Source: Paradesertivirga sp966210515 | GTDB taxonomy: Bacteria; Bacteroidota; Bacteroidia; Sphingobacteriales; Sphingobacteriaceae | Reading direction: 5' to 3' | Assembly: GCA_966210515.1 (NCBI GenBank) | Contig: CBIHLM010000006.1 | Location: 1 to 64,000, forward strand | Length of the DNA: 64,000 bases | Part shown: one piece after another, positions 25,294 through 35,078 of the stretch | Numbering within the stretch: position 1 is the first letter of the stretch | Layout of the letters: the number at the start of each line of letters is the position of its first letter | Program-made: the position numbers and the translations under genes | The notes under the pieces: model-generated | Databases searched by the model: none | What the model was told of the DNA's origin: nothing | The model's input: only the letters and a program-made list of their open reading frames with translations

Positions 25294-28200
25294 TCATCTT
25301 AAGATCGTAATAGACCCAGAGAGTTTGTTGCGCCCTTTTTTGGGATCTATGAGATAATAATACGTCCCGGTGGCGAGCTGGCTACCTTTATATGTTCCGT
25401 CCCACGGAGAAGCATATCCATTGGAACTAAACACCTTTTCTCCATTCCGGTTAAAAACAGTAACGGTGACGTTTGTATAAGTTTCTAAATTTTCAATCAC
25501 CCAAAAATCATTAATACCGTCTCCGTTAGGGCTGAAGGTATTTGGCACTTCGGGCATTTTGTTTACCAAAACTTTAACAGACCCTTTATTTATACAACCC
25601 GTCACTATATCAGTAACGGTTAAAATATAAGTGGTAGTTTCTTCAGGAGAAGCAACAGGATTTAAAATATCGGCTTTTGACAGAAAGGACGAAGGGCTCC
25701 ATTGGTAAATCAATCCTGTTTCCGCAGCGATAGATGGCAGTACGATTTCTCCCCCTAACAGTATTTCTACATTTTCAACTCGTGTAACAGGGTTTGCATG
25801 AACACTGATATCCTGAGATTTTGAGTCTGTACAATTGCCTGCATCAGAGACATAAGTATAAGTTATTGTATGCTTACCGGGTCCGGCGAGCGATGGATTA
25901 AACAAGCCGTCTGAAGTAACACCCGCACCACTATAAGTTCCCAGACCCGGCACGCCGAACTTTTCTGTCGCCTGAGTTAATTGAAAGGCTGGTTCTTCCA
26001 TACATGTGGAAGAAATAGAGGTAAATTCAATTTCTGGCACTGCATTTACAATTATAGTTTGCACGGTTTCATCGACACAGGTCGCCCCCGAAAAAACTTT
26101 CATCCTGACTTCGTAAGTTTTACTTACCGGTGCATTAAATGTTGGATACTTGTGCGAATAAGCTTTTGGAGAGGCCCTTAAACCAGGATTATCATCTATT
26201 TCAACTTCTGCAGGATTGTTAATAAAATCGTAATACCATTCAATCCTTGTAACTTCACCGAAGTCGACCTTCGCTTCATCCACAAACTCGACAGGATTAA
26301 CGCTGCATAATTCTGTAGAATTTTTTACCGTGAAATCTGCTTTCGGAATACTTCCATTGACAGTAAAAGATTGAACTTTAGTAGCCTTACACCCGTCTTT
26401 AGAAGTAACAGTCAGGGTTATGTTATACACCCTTTGCGAAGAATAAACGTGAGAACCATTAGTTTGCGCAGATGTATTTGAGCTACCCGATCCCGGATCT
26501 CCAAAATCCCAGATATAAGTTAACTGACTTTCTGTTCCATCTGCAATTAAAGATTTGTTTGTAAATGTTGCGGTACCATCATTCAGACAAAATTCTGGCG
26601 TCTCAAAATCGGCTACCGGAACGACAGCAACCAAAACTTTTATAACATTACTTTTTAAGGATGGCACACAAGCAGAACTGCTAACTGTCCTCCTGTAAAA
26701 GGTAGTAACACTTATAGATGGAGGATCAAAATCTTTCGAAGTTGCGCTTGCAATATCGATAAAATTGACATTATCCCTTGAACTTTGCCATTGATAGGTA
26801 TAAAATCCTGTATCGCCGCTTGGTATTGTACCGACAATCACAGCGGGATCGACGAGATCACCAATCGTGTTTACACAAAACTTTACCGGATCTCCGGCGA
26901 TGCTAATTGCATTATTTGTCAAAGGACTAGCAGTCTTTACAATTACATCATCATTCACAGAATTATCACCATCGAAATTCGCCCCCGGAACTGCACCCAG
27001 TGATCCTGTTTCATAATTCGTTTTTGAGCCAGGGAAGGCATTCACCACACTCGTAATTCTTCTGTTTGGGTCACTTATAGTACGTGAAGGGTCTAGATAA
27101 AGAGATTGAGCACCGGCATTATAAGTTGAAGGCATCGTACCACAATCAACTTCAGCTTTAATAGTAATAATAACATCATCACCAGGTGAAATATTAAAAT
27201 CTCCAAACAGAGGCTTAGAAAAAGTTCCCAGATTACTAATAATAACCGGACCTCCTGAATCGCCTGTATATGTTACTGTTGCACTTTTAAACGAAATTCC
27301 GGGAGGTAATTGGGCCTCAATATGTACCCCCCCGGCATTACCACCGTTTGGATAGTTTGTTGCTTTAATTATATAAACCACCTCGCTCCCGGGATATTTA
27401 AAAATGGCCGGAGTAACTTCTGAAAGTATTGTTGTAAGCTGAGGATAACATCCCGATCCACCACCCTGTAAATAGGCCGGCAGATCTGATATCAAGTATG
27501 GGAGAGACTTGCCATCGGTTCCATCTGCCGCACCATGAGTAGTGCCGCCACCTGAATTAGCTTTACCAGCGAGCCCCTTATTTACATTAACATTTACATT
27601 TCCCGGAGACATGGCAAACAAAATTAATCCGCCACCACCGCCGCCACCGGGTCCATGTTCATTAGTTCCTACATCATTTCGTGTATTTCCGCCATTTCCA
27701 CCTTTGGCTTCAACCGTCAAAACCGCTGCAGGATCGGGATTTGTAACTTTGATGTAAACCGTACCGCCTGCTCCGCCACCACCAGCTCCGTCAGGTTGAT
27801 TGCCCTGTGCGCCTGCAGCGCCATCACCTCCATTGGCTAAAATAACGCCATTGCCAATTATACGGCCAACGTTTATTAATATTATTCCTCCGCCAACGCC
27901 ACCTTTAACGCCGTTCAAAGCGTTATTGGCATCTCCGCCGCCACCGCCGCCACCCATTATCATACGGGTAATGTCCGGATTCAGAGTTGTATACGTAGTT
28001 GATCCGGGACGACCACCATTAGGAAAGGTATTAGGTGAGCCTCCAACTGTATATGTACCATCCCCTCCTACTCCACCTTGTCCACCATTTCCGCCGCCAC
28101 CGCCTCCTGCATTATGATCATTTCCGCCACCGCCGGCGTTTCCGGGAGCACCTTTACCGTAAGAACCACCGGGAAGTCCTTCAGTAGGATTAACTACCTG

Positions 28201-29007
28201 GTTAAATCCGTCCCACATATATCTCGGAGTACCAGCAATCCCTTCTCCTTTGCCTACCGATCGAGTATCACTGGAAGGCACCATATAAACATCAGTTATG
28301 TTTCCGCCAGAATTTCCTACCGGACCATATCCACCCCGAAAGCCTCTCGCACTTGCATCAATAGTAAAATTATTAAAGTCCATACTACCGGAAACATCAA
28401 AGGCTATAATACCACCTGCAATTCCATTAAAGGGAGGCGTTTTAATGTCAGAAGATAATATCAGATTTGAATATTGCGGTACGCGTACCACTTGAAATGT
28501 TCTCTTGCCTCGGCTTGCAGTCTCTGCAGCATTGTAATATGAATTTACGGTACCCTTACCCGTCCCAGCACCTTTAAAAGTCACGTCTCCGCCACTAAGC
28601 GGAACAGCGTTCGTAGCAATTGCATATTCGAATACACCAGAATTACCCAGGTCCGTAAATCCTGTTCCACCTAAATTATCAGGACCGGAAGCTGAATTAT
28701 TTGACCCGTATCTATTATCGTTTGACGAGTTGATGGATGCATCCTGCATTTGAATGATTAATAACATATCACCAGCGCTTATGGGCTTTGTGCCAAAGCT
28801 ATTTCCATAAGAATCATTGGGAGGAACAGCAGCCAGTTTAAGAGTTTTTGATCCGGCGGTAAGTGTTATATCCCCGGCAACGGGAAAATATGTATTTATT
28901 GATCCGGTAATATTACCCGACCCGTCCAAACCCGGAGTGCCGCAAAGCTGGGCAAGACAATGGAGGGATTGACTGATTAAAATAAATACAAGTAGTAATT
29001 TTTTCAA
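25294..29007 (-). CDS. Large T9SS-exported surface protein with PKD-like and gliding-type C-terminal domains
   Basis: About 1237 residues. The start is taken as the TTG that gives MKKLLLVFILISQSLHCLAQ as signal peptide; the longest frame reaches 29118. The N-terminal third is extremely Gly-rich (runs such as AGGGGGGNGGQGGVGG at about 320-480). Then come a DUF11-like domain (EVTPAIFKYPGSEVVYIIKA), Ig-like segments and a PKD domain (LTYIWDFGDPGSGSSN). The C-terminus (VPNTFSPNGDGINDFWVIEN then TYYYLIDPKKGR) is the gliding-motility-associated type B sorting domain, cut off by the type IX secretion system. Likely an adhesin. It separates thiF from the rest of the thiamine operon. Confidence 0.85.
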   Translation of the reverse strand: MKKLLLVFILISQSLHCLAQLCGTPGLDGSGNITGSINTYFPVAGDITLTAGSKTLKLAAVPPNDSYGNSFGTKPISAGDMLLIIQMQDASINSSNDNRYGSNNSASGPDNLGGTGFTDLGNSGVFEYAIATNAVPLSGGDVTFKGAGTGKGTVNSYYNAAETASRGKRTFQVVRVPQYSNLILSSDIKTPPFNGIAGGIIAFDVSGSMDFNNFTIDASARGFRGGYGPVGNSGGNITDVYMVPSSDTRSVGKGEGIAGTPRYMWDGFNQVVNPTEGLPGGSYGKGAPGNAGGGGNDHNAGGGGGGNGGQGGVGGDGTYTVGGSPNTFPNGGRPGSTTYTTLNPDITRMIMGGGGGGGDANNALNGVKGGVGGGIILINVGRIIGNGVILANGGDGAAGAQGNQPDGAGGGGAGGTVYIKVTNPDPAAVLTVEAKGGNGGNTRNDVGTNEHGPGGGGGGGLILFAMSPGNVNVNVNKGLAGKANSGGGTTHGAADGTDGKSLPYLISDLPAYLQGGGSGCYPQLTTILSEVTPAIFKYPGSEVVYIIKATNYPNGGNAGGVHIEAQLPPGISFKSATVTYTGDSGGPVIISNLGTFSKPLFGDFNISPGDDVIITIKAEVDCGTMPSTYNAGAQSLYLDPSRTISDPNRRITSVVNAFPGSKTNYETGSLGAVPGANFDGDNSVNDDVIVKTASPLTNNAISIAGDPVKFCVNTIGDLVDPAVIVGTIPSGDTGFYTYQWQSSRDNVNFIDIASATSKDFDPPSISVTTFYRRTVSSSACVPSLKSNVIKVLVAVVPVADFETPEFCLNDGTATFTNKSLIADGTESQLTYIWDFGDPGSGSSNTSAQTNGSHVYSSQRVYNITLTVTSKDGCKATKVQSFTVNGSIPKADFTVKNSTELCSVNPVEFVDEAKVDFGEVTRIEWYYDFINNPAEVEIDDNPGLRASPKAYSHKYPTFNAPVSKTYEVRMKVFSGATCVDETVQTIIVNAVPEIEFTSISSTCMEEPAFQLTQATEKFGVPGLGTYSGAGVTSDGLFNPSLAGPGKHTITYTYVSDAGNCTDSKSQDISVHANPVTRVENVEILLGGEIVLPSIAAETGLIYQWSPSSFLSKADILNPVASPEETTTYILTVTDIVTGCINKGSVKVLVNKMPEVPNTFSPNGDGINDFWVIENLETYTNVTVTVFNRNGEKVFSSNGYASPWDGTYKGSQLATGTYYYLIDPKKGRNKLSGSITILR

Positions 29008-29187
29008 AATTCGACCGAAAGCAGGACCTACATAAGAATTCAAACGAATAAAAACCTCATCCGCCCGACATAAAATCAACCATCTGAACCGGAATAGGAT
29101 AGCCAACCAGCATCCCAAAATCAGTAAAATAAAACTAATATACTACAATCGGTCGATTTGCGAAGAACCTTATTTTTCGAAAAACCA

Positions 29188-30300
29188 TCAATGAATCAAA
29201 CATTGATCCCAATCTTTCCAAACCGGTTCATAACCCTGCTGCCTTATTACTTCGGCAATCACTTCAGGAGAGCGCTCATCATTAATTTCAAATTGCTCCA
29301 ATGACTCTTTGGCAACCGTGTATCCGCCGGGATTTGTTTTTGATCCGGCACTGATAGAGGTAATTCCGAGCTTAAGCACATGGTTTCTGAAGTTTTCGGA
29401 TTCGCGGGTTGACAATGCCAATTCAACTTCTGAATTAAAAATACGATACGCACAAATCAGCTGAACGAGCTCCCTGTCGCTCATATCAACTTTGGGCTCT
29501 AATCCGCCAGAAAACGGCCGCAAACGGGGAAATGAAATAGAATATTTTGTTTTCCAATATTTGCGTTCCAGATAATTAAGATGCAGAGCCGTAAAAAAGC
29601 AATCGGTTCGCCAATCTTCTAAACCCAGCAACGGACCTAAACCAATTTTATGAACTCCTGCTTTTCCTAATCTGTCCGGTGTTTCTAAACGATAACTAAA
29701 ATTAGACTTTTTACCCTTCGGATGATGCTTTTTGTAATCATCTTCGTGATAAGTTTCCTGGTAAACCAACACAGTATGCAGTCCAAAAGGAACCAATTCT
29801 TCATATTCTTCCTGCTCCAGGGGCTGCACTTCCATCGCTATATTAGAGAAATGGGGTGAAATCAATTGAAGTACTTTTTTGAAATAATCAACACCAACCG
29901 TTTTTGTAGCTTCTCCGCTCACCAGCAAAATATGCTCGTAACCCATATCCTTTATACATGCCACCTCCGACATGATTTCCATATTTGTGAGGGTTTTCCG
30001 GGGGAGTTTATTATCGACGCTAAAACCGCAATAGGTACAAATATTCTGGCATTCGTTAGATAAATACATCGGGATGTACATCTGAATCACTTTACCAAAA
30101 CGCTGCAAAGTAAGTTGATGACTTAATTGAGCCATCTGTTCCAGGTAAGGAGCAGCTGCGGGCGAAACCAATGCTTTAAAATCTTCCAGATCTCTTTGCG
30201 GTTTCTGTAAAGCTGCTTCAACATCTGCAGCAGTTTTTGAATAAATGCTCGCTTTTACTTCATCCCAGGAATATTGCCTGAATATATCTTCAAAAGTCAT
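29188..30300 (-). CDS. thiH: 2-iminoacetate synthase ThiH
   Basis: A 370-residue radical SAM enzyme that cleaves tyrosine to give dehydroglycine for the thiazole ring. The 4Fe-4S ligands are Cys84, Cys88 and Cys91 in CQNICTYCGF. VQPLEQEEYEELVPFGLHTV and GLGPLLGLEDWRTDCF match ThiH and its C-terminal BATS region. It lies 84 bases after thiG. The sequence is full length for the family. Confidence 0.96.
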   Translation of the reverse strand: MTFEDIFRQYSWDEVKASIYSKTAADVEAALQKPQRDLEDFKALVSPAAAPYLEQMAQLSHQLTLQRFGKVIQMYIPMYLSNECQNICTYCGFSVDNKLPRKTLTNMEIMSEVACIKDMGYEHILLVSGEATKTVGVDYFKKVLQLISPHFSNIAMEVQPLEQEEYEELVPFGLHTVLVYQETYHEDDYKKHHPKGKKSNFSYRLETPDRLGKAGVHKIGLGPLLGLEDWRTDCFFTALHLNYLERKYWKTKYSISFPRLRPFSGGLEPKVDMSDRELVQLICAYRIFNSEVELALSTRESENFRNHVLKLGITSISAGSKTNPGGYTVAKESLEQFEINDERSPEVIAEVIRQQGYEPVWKDWDQCLIH

Positions 30301-30384
30301 GCTCTGATAAAGTTAAAATTCAAAAATCAAAATTTAAAAGCCTTCGATTTGCAAAAAATGTGCAAAGCAGACGCGAATAGAACT

Positions 30385-31146
30385 TTAGTCTAAAAATGCA
30401 GTTAACGGACTACTTGCCGCAGCATGTTTTACTGGTCGGGCAAGTTTAGCCTCATACGCCATTCTACCAGCTTCTACCGCCATCCTAAACGCTCTGGCCA
30501 TTTGTACCGGGTTATCAGAAACTGCGATGGCCGTATTCACCAAAACAGCATCGGCGCCGATTTCCATGGCTTTAGCAGCGTCGGAGGGCGAGCCTATTCC
30601 CGCATCAATCACTACCGGAACGTTACTTTGCTCAATAATTATCTCCAGAAAATCAATAGATTTCAGGCCCTTATTGCTTCCAATCGGTGATCCTAAAGGC
30701 ATAACAGCAGATACCCCAACTTCTTCGAGGCGTTTACACAATACCGGATCGGCATGAATGTAAGGCAATACAATAAAACCCAGCTTCACCAACTCTTCCG
30801 CAGCCTTTAAAGTTTCTATAGGGTCAGGCATTAAATACTTTGGATCCGGATGAATTTCGAGCTTCAACCAATTGGTTTCAAGTGCTTCACGGGCAAGCTG
30901 GGCTGCAAAAACCGCTTCCTTTGCAGTACGAACACCAGAGGTATTTGGCAATAAATTAATTTGCGGGTGCCGCAAATGAACTAAAATATCATCTTGAGCA
31001 TCATTAATATCCACACGCTTCAAAGCCACAGTCACTAATTCAGAACCGCTTTCTACTAAAGCAGCCTCCATTAATTCGGGGTGACTGAACTTCCCTGTCC
31101 CGGTAAATAATCGGGAATTAAACAGTTTATCAGCTACTTTTAGCAT
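30385..31146 (-). CDS. thiG: Thiazole synthase ThiG
   Basis: A 253-residue TIM-barrel enzyme that builds the thiazole phosphate from deoxyxylulose phosphate, ThiS-thiocarboxylate and dehydroglycine. The start RLFTGTGKFSHPELM, then LPNTSGVRTAKEAVFAAQLA, and DAGIGSPSDAAKAMEIGADAV are family signatures. The Schiff-base Lys is expected in LVTVALKRVD. It overlaps thiE by seven bases, indicating tight coupling. Confidence 0.97.
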   Translation of the reverse strand: MLKVADKLFNSRLFTGTGKFSHPELMEAALVESGSELVTVALKRVDINDAQDDILVHLRHPQINLLPNTSGVRTAKEAVFAAQLAREALETNWLKLEIHPDPKYLMPDPIETLKAAEELVKLGFIVLPYIHADPVLCKRLEEVGVSAVMPLGSPIGSNKGLKSIDFLEIIIEQSNVPVVIDAGIGSPSDAAKAMEIGADAVLVNTAIAVSDNPVQMARAFRMAVEAGRMAYEAKLARPVKHAAASSPLTAFLD

Positions 31147-31781
31147 AGCGTATTTTCTCCTTTCAATAATTCTTTAATTTTACTCACTTCTTTATCCGGC
31201 TGGTCTGAAAAAGCGATCAACGACGACACGGCAATGCCATACATCCCGGTTTCCAGAATAGAGGAAATATCCTCCGTCTCTATTCCTCCTATTGCTATTA
31301 TAGGAATAGTAATGCCCAACTTTTTTGCTTCTGCAGTAATAATGCGATAACCTTCTGCACCCAAAATCGGACTAAGTTTTGCCTTTGTTTTAGTAAAACG
31401 GAAGGGGCCACAACCAATATAATTCGCCCCATTCTTCGCATGAGTGATAATATCGTTTATAGTATTTGCAGTACCTCCAATAATCATCTTATCTCCTACA
31501 ATTTTTCTGGCTTCAGCAACGGGCATATCTTCCTTTCCGAGATGAAGTCCGTAGGCGCCGACTTCTTTGGCAACCGAAGGATGATCATTGATAATCAATT
31601 TAGTATTAAAAGCATCACAAATTATTTTAGCTTGTTTTGCTATCGCGATAGTTTCTTCTATAGTTTTATTTTTGACACGTAATTGAACCCACTCTACCCC
31701 TGCTTTGCATGCATTTTCAATGCTTTCCAAATGAGTAAGTTCCGGCGTTTCCTGCGATATAAAGTGTAAATTACTTATCAT
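31140..31781 (-). CDS. thiE: Thiamine phosphate synthase ThiE
   Basis: A 213-residue enzyme joining HMP-PP and thiazole phosphate. Hallmarks: WVQLRVKNKTIEETIAIA, KLIINDHPSVAKEVGAYGLHLGKEDMP and ANYIGCGPFRFTKTK, the last being the conserved GP-x-T/S phosphate region, with IPIIAIGGI near the end. Of the two ThiE-like proteins in the operon this one keeps the standard motifs and is the likely true synthase. Confidence 0.93.
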   Translation of the reverse strand: MISNLHFISQETPELTHLESIENACKAGVEWVQLRVKNKTIEETIAIAKQAKIICDAFNTKLIINDHPSVAKEVGAYGLHLGKEDMPVAEARKIVGDKMIIGGTANTINDIITHAKNGANYIGCGPFRFTKTKAKLSPILGAEGYRIITAEAKKLGITIPIIAIGGIETEDISSILETGMYGIAVSSLIAFSDQPDKEVSKIKELLKGENTLC

Positions 31782-31784
31782 ATG

Positions 31785-32519
31785 TTATGTGTGCCAGCCT
31801 AATAAGGTTGGGTTAGAGCTTAAAACTTTTTCTATGTAGTGTTTCGCCTTTTCAAATGCAATAGGCACTGGCGTATTTAAGGCAAGATTTGCACAAATTG
31901 CAGATGAAAGAATGCACCCGGAGCCATGTTTCGGATTGCCGAGTAAAAATGGTTGCAGAATATATTTGTCCCCATTCCAATAAAGCCAATCTTCGCCTAA
32001 CCGAGCTTTTTCACGGTGCCCTCCTTTTAAATAGATCATGGTTTGCTGTGACAACGAGACAGCTTTCTCCTCAGAACCAATTAAAAATTCAAACTCAGGC
32101 AGATTCGGGGTAAGAACTGTGATGTATTTTAAAAGTTTTGTAATTGAATGATCAGATTTGAACAGTGAAAACCCTGAACTTGAACACAATACAGGGTCCC
32201 AGACAATTTTCGCCTGAGGATTTTTCTCCATGATAAAAACCAGAATCTGTTCAAGCACATCACTGTTTTCAATAATTCCTATTTTAAACCACTCAGGATT
32301 CCAGCGATCGATAAGCAAACTCAGTTGATCCTTTATCTTGGGTGCAGGTATCCAGTGTACATCTTCAACAAAGGAATCGGTTTGGAAAGTATTTGCGGTG
32401 ATAACCCCCAATCCGTAAACCCGGTGTTGATCAAAGGTTTTAATATCTGCTAATATCCCCGCACCACCACTCGGATCGAAGCCTGCAATACTTACAACCA
32501 TGGGTCTTTTAGTTTCCAT
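31785..32519 (-). CDS. thiD: Hydroxymethylpyrimidine kinase / phosphomethylpyrimidine kinase ThiD
   Basis: A 244-residue ribokinase-family enzyme that makes HMP-PP. SIAGFDPSGGAGILADIKTF is the substrate-binding start; VWDPVLCSSSG and GNPKHGSGCILSSAICANL form the anion hole with the catalytic Asp replaced in context by SGC. The last motif normally reads HGTGCTLSSAI, and here GTGCT is GSGCI. It overlaps the upstream ThiE/TenI-like gene by 11 bases and ends 3 bases before thiE. Confidence 0.9.
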   Translation of the reverse strand: METKRPMVVSIAGFDPSGGAGILADIKTFDQHRVYGLGVITANTFQTDSFVEDVHWIPAPKIKDQLSLLIDRWNPEWFKIGIIENSDVLEQILVFIMEKNPQAKIVWDPVLCSSSGFSLFKSDHSITKLLKYITVLTPNLPEFEFLIGSEEKAVSLSQQTMIYLKGGHREKARLGEDWLYWNGDKYILQPFLLGNPKHGSGCILSSAICANLALNTPVPIAFEKAKHYIEKVLSSNPTLLGWHT

Positions 32520-33099
32520 ACGCCAGCAATTTCTCTCTTAAAACAGTAAACCGCTCAAAAGCCTTCGCTTTATTAATCCATAAATGACCCAATACGGCAA
32601 TACCTGAATAGCCACTATCCATCACATCCTTACAATTAGCCTCAGTTACTCCGCCTAAAGCAAAAACATTCTGAGCAAATGAAGGAACCTGCAATAATTT
32701 CTTATTGGCCTGATACCCGACTTTTGAAATGCTGTTAAACACCGGACTCATAAAGCAATAATCTATCTTTTCCTGTACATCCGCCAGTTCTTCCCATTGA
32801 TGCAAAGAGCACGAAACTGTGTAATTTTCAGTTAAATCTGCTTGATTCCGGATATCAGGATAAGAGAAATGCAAGCCTCCCAGTCCCATCTCCGATAATA
32901 AATCCGAATGATGATGAATAGTAATGCAGGTTCTGAAACTTGAATCGATATCGCGTACAAGCTTCTGAAGTTCTTCTTTGCAGCTTTTAGGTTTCCTTAC
33001 ATGTAGTCGCGTAAGGCCTCCATCAAAAAGCCGGTTCAAAGTCTCAGCTTCTCCTTCAAAAAATTCAGGATCTGTTATTACTATTAATTTATCAAACAT
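32509..33099 (-). CDS. ThiE/TenI-family protein, second copy
   Basis: A 196-residue TIM-barrel protein. The family core is visible (MFDKLIVITDPEFF, RLHVRKP, TIHHHSDLLSEMGLGGLHFS, YCFMSPVFNSISKVGY, NVFALGGV), but several ThiE residues differ: HHHSD replaces the usual ND, and SPVFNSISK replaces GPxxxTxTK. It may be a TenI-type thiazole tautomerase that isomerises the ThiG product. The ATG at 33099 follows AGAGG; the frame reaching 33165 would cross an inverted repeat and lacks a domain match. Confidence 0.75.
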   Translation of the reverse strand: MFDKLIVITDPEFFEGEAETLNRLFDGGLTRLHVRKPKSCKEELQKLVRDIDSSFRTCITIHHHSDLLSEMGLGGLHFSYPDIRNQADLTENYTVSCSLHQWEELADVQEKIDYCFMSPVFNSISKVGYQANKKLLQVPSFAQNVFALGGVTEANCKDVMDSGYSGIAVLGHLWINKAKAFERFTVLREKLLAYGN

Positions 33100-33127
33100 T
33101 TGCCTCTGCTCAAAGGATTTGGGAAAA

Positions 33128-33168
33128 GCTGTGGATAATTCAACCAGAAGGCTTCTATCATCCACAGC
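33128..33168. repeat. Inverted repeat in the thiC to thiE/tenI spacer
   Basis: GCTGTGGAT at 33128-33136 and ATCCACAGC at 33160-33168 are exact reverse complements, with a nested AGAAG/CTTCT between them. On the minus-strand mRNA this is a hairpin between two cistrons. It also happens to contain a perfect DnaA-box sequence (TTATCCACA in reverse). Confidence 0.6.
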
Positions 33169-33193
33169 CCGCTATACTTATTTCTAAAGTCCC

Positions 33194-35062
33194 CTACAGA
33201 TAAATTTCTGATCCCTTCTTTTTAAATTCCTCAGAACGTTCCTTCATACCCGCTTCTATGGCTAAAGCATCGTCTGCAATTCCTTTTTCATCAGCATACT
33301 TTCTGATATCCTGAGTAATCTTCATACTACAGAAATTCGGGCCGCACATAGAACAAAAATGGGCGATTTTAGCACCTTCCGCAGGAAGAGTTTCGTCATG
33401 ATATTCTCTCGCCGTATCCGGATCAAGTGACAGGTTAAACTGATCTTCCCAACGGAATTCAAAACGGGCTTTACTTAAGGCATTATCACGATACTGAGCG
33501 CCTGGATGACCCTTTGCTAAATCCGCAGCATGAGCAGCCAATTTATAGGTGATAACGCCATCTTTAACATCTTTTCTGTTTGGTAAACCAAGATGCTCTT
33601 TCGGAGTAACGTAACACAGCATAGCACAACCGAACCAGCCAATCATTGCAGCACCAATGGCAGAAGTGATATGATCATAACCAGGTGCAATATCAGTTGT
33701 TAACGGACCAAGCGTGTAGAAAGGTGCTTCATGGCACTCTTCCAATTGCTTATCCATATTCTCTTTAATTAAATGCATCGGTACGTGACCGGGGCCTTCA
33801 ATCATTACCTGGATATCATGCTTCCAGGCTACTTTGGTTAATTCGCCCAGAGTTTCTAACTCGCCGAACTGGGCTGCATCATTTGCGTCTGCAATAGACC
33901 CCGGGCGCAATCCATCGCCTAAAGAGAACGAAACATCATAAGCCTTCATAATCTCACAAATCTCTTCAAAATGCGTGTACAAGAAGTTTTCTTTATGATG
34001 AGCCAGGCACCATTTTGCCATAATGGATCCACCACGGGAAACAATTCCTGTTAATCTTTTCGCAGTAAGCGGAACATAACGCAATAAAACGCCCGCGTGA
34101 ATCGTGAAATAATCTACCCCCTGCTCTGCCTGTTCAATCAGCGTATCTTTAAAAATTTCCCAAGATAGATCTTCTGCCTTTCCATTTACTTTTTCAAGCG
34201 CCTGGTAAATAGGAACGGTTCCGATTGGCACAGGTGAATTTCTGATTATCCACTCGCGTGTTTCATGAATATTTTTACCTGTCGATAGATCCATTACGGT
34301 ATCGGCTCCCCAACGGGTGGCCCAAACCATTTTTTCAACCTCTTCTTCAATACTCGAAGTAACTGCCGAATTCCCAATGTTAGCATTAATCTTCACCAGG
34401 AAGTTACGGCCAATAATCATAGGTTCAGATTCGGGGTGATTGATATTTGCAGGAATAATAGCGCGGCCAGCGGCGATTTCTTCGCGTACAAATTCCGGAG
34501 TGATGAACTTAGGAGTTCTCGCACCAAAATTATTCCCCTGGTGCTGATCCCAAAGAGAATCAGATGCATTAAAGCGTTCTTCTAATAACTGATTCTCGCG
34601 AATGGCTATATACTCCATTTCGGGAGTGATTATTCCTTTTTTTGCATAGTGCAATTGCGTTACGTTTTGGCCAGCTTTTGCACGAAAGGGATTTTTAATA
34701 TGCTGAAAGCGTAATTCATCCAACTTAGTGTCGTTCTTTCTTACTTGTCCGTATTCCGAACTGATTGAAGGAAGAGCTTCAACGTCTCCACGATCTAAAA
34801 TCCATTGCTCACGGATGCGTGGCAAACCCGCCTTTACATCAATCTGAACATTTGCGTCGGTGTATGGACCGCTTGTATCATAAACCGCCACTGATGCGTT
34901 CTTTTCAGTTTTACCATTGAACTTATCAACGGTATCACCTAATGAGATTTCTCGCATAGCTACCTTTATGTCGTGAATTTTACCAGGAACATAAATCTTA
35001 CCTGAATTAATAAAAGGACCGGTACTAATGGTTTGTTCACCTGGAACGATTTCTTTTTTCAT
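33194..35062 (-). CDS. thiC: Phosphomethylpyrimidine synthase ThiC
   Basis: A 622-residue radical SAM enzyme that rearranges aminoimidazole ribotide to HMP phosphate. The C-terminal cluster motif CSMCGPNFCSM supplies the three Cys of the 4Fe-4S cluster. EGPGHVPMHLIKEN and GADTVMDLSTGKNIHETREW are characteristic. It follows thiS by 16 bases. Full length with the N-terminal ThiC-associated domain (PFINSGKIYVPGKIHDIKVA). Confidence 0.98.
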   Translation of the reverse strand: MKKEIVPGEQTISTGPFINSGKIYVPGKIHDIKVAMREISLGDTVDKFNGKTEKNASVAVYDTSGPYTDANVQIDVKAGLPRIREQWILDRGDVEALPSISSEYGQVRKNDTKLDELRFQHIKNPFRAKAGQNVTQLHYAKKGIITPEMEYIAIRENQLLEERFNASDSLWDQHQGNNFGARTPKFITPEFVREEIAAGRAIIPANINHPESEPMIIGRNFLVKINANIGNSAVTSSIEEEVEKMVWATRWGADTVMDLSTGKNIHETREWIIRNSPVPIGTVPIYQALEKVNGKAEDLSWEIFKDTLIEQAEQGVDYFTIHAGVLLRYVPLTAKRLTGIVSRGGSIMAKWCLAHHKENFLYTHFEEICEIMKAYDVSFSLGDGLRPGSIADANDAAQFGELETLGELTKVAWKHDIQVMIEGPGHVPMHLIKENMDKQLEECHEAPFYTLGPLTTDIAPGYDHITSAIGAAMIGWFGCAMLCYVTPKEHLGLPNRKDVKDGVITYKLAAHAADLAKGHPGAQYRDNALSKARFEFRWEDQFNLSLDPDTAREYHDETLPAEGAKIAHFCSMCGPNFCSMKITQDIRKYADEKGIADDALAIEAGMKERSEEFKKKGSEIYL

Positions 35063-35078
35063 GAGATCTTATTGATTT

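Noticed and set aside
27542..28117. Pro-rich plus-strand frames opposite the T9SS gene
   Set aside because: They are the mirror of the Gly-rich coding repeats (GGN codons read as CCN) and not independent genes.
25294..29118. Start of the T9SS protein at 29118
   Set aside because: The longer N-terminus is not a signal peptide and would bury the real one; the internal TTG gives a standard signal sequence.
33130..33138. Perfect DnaA box
   Set aside because: Considered as part of an origin, but it stands inside the thiamine operon with no further boxes, no dnaA or dnaN, and is better explained as part of a hairpin.
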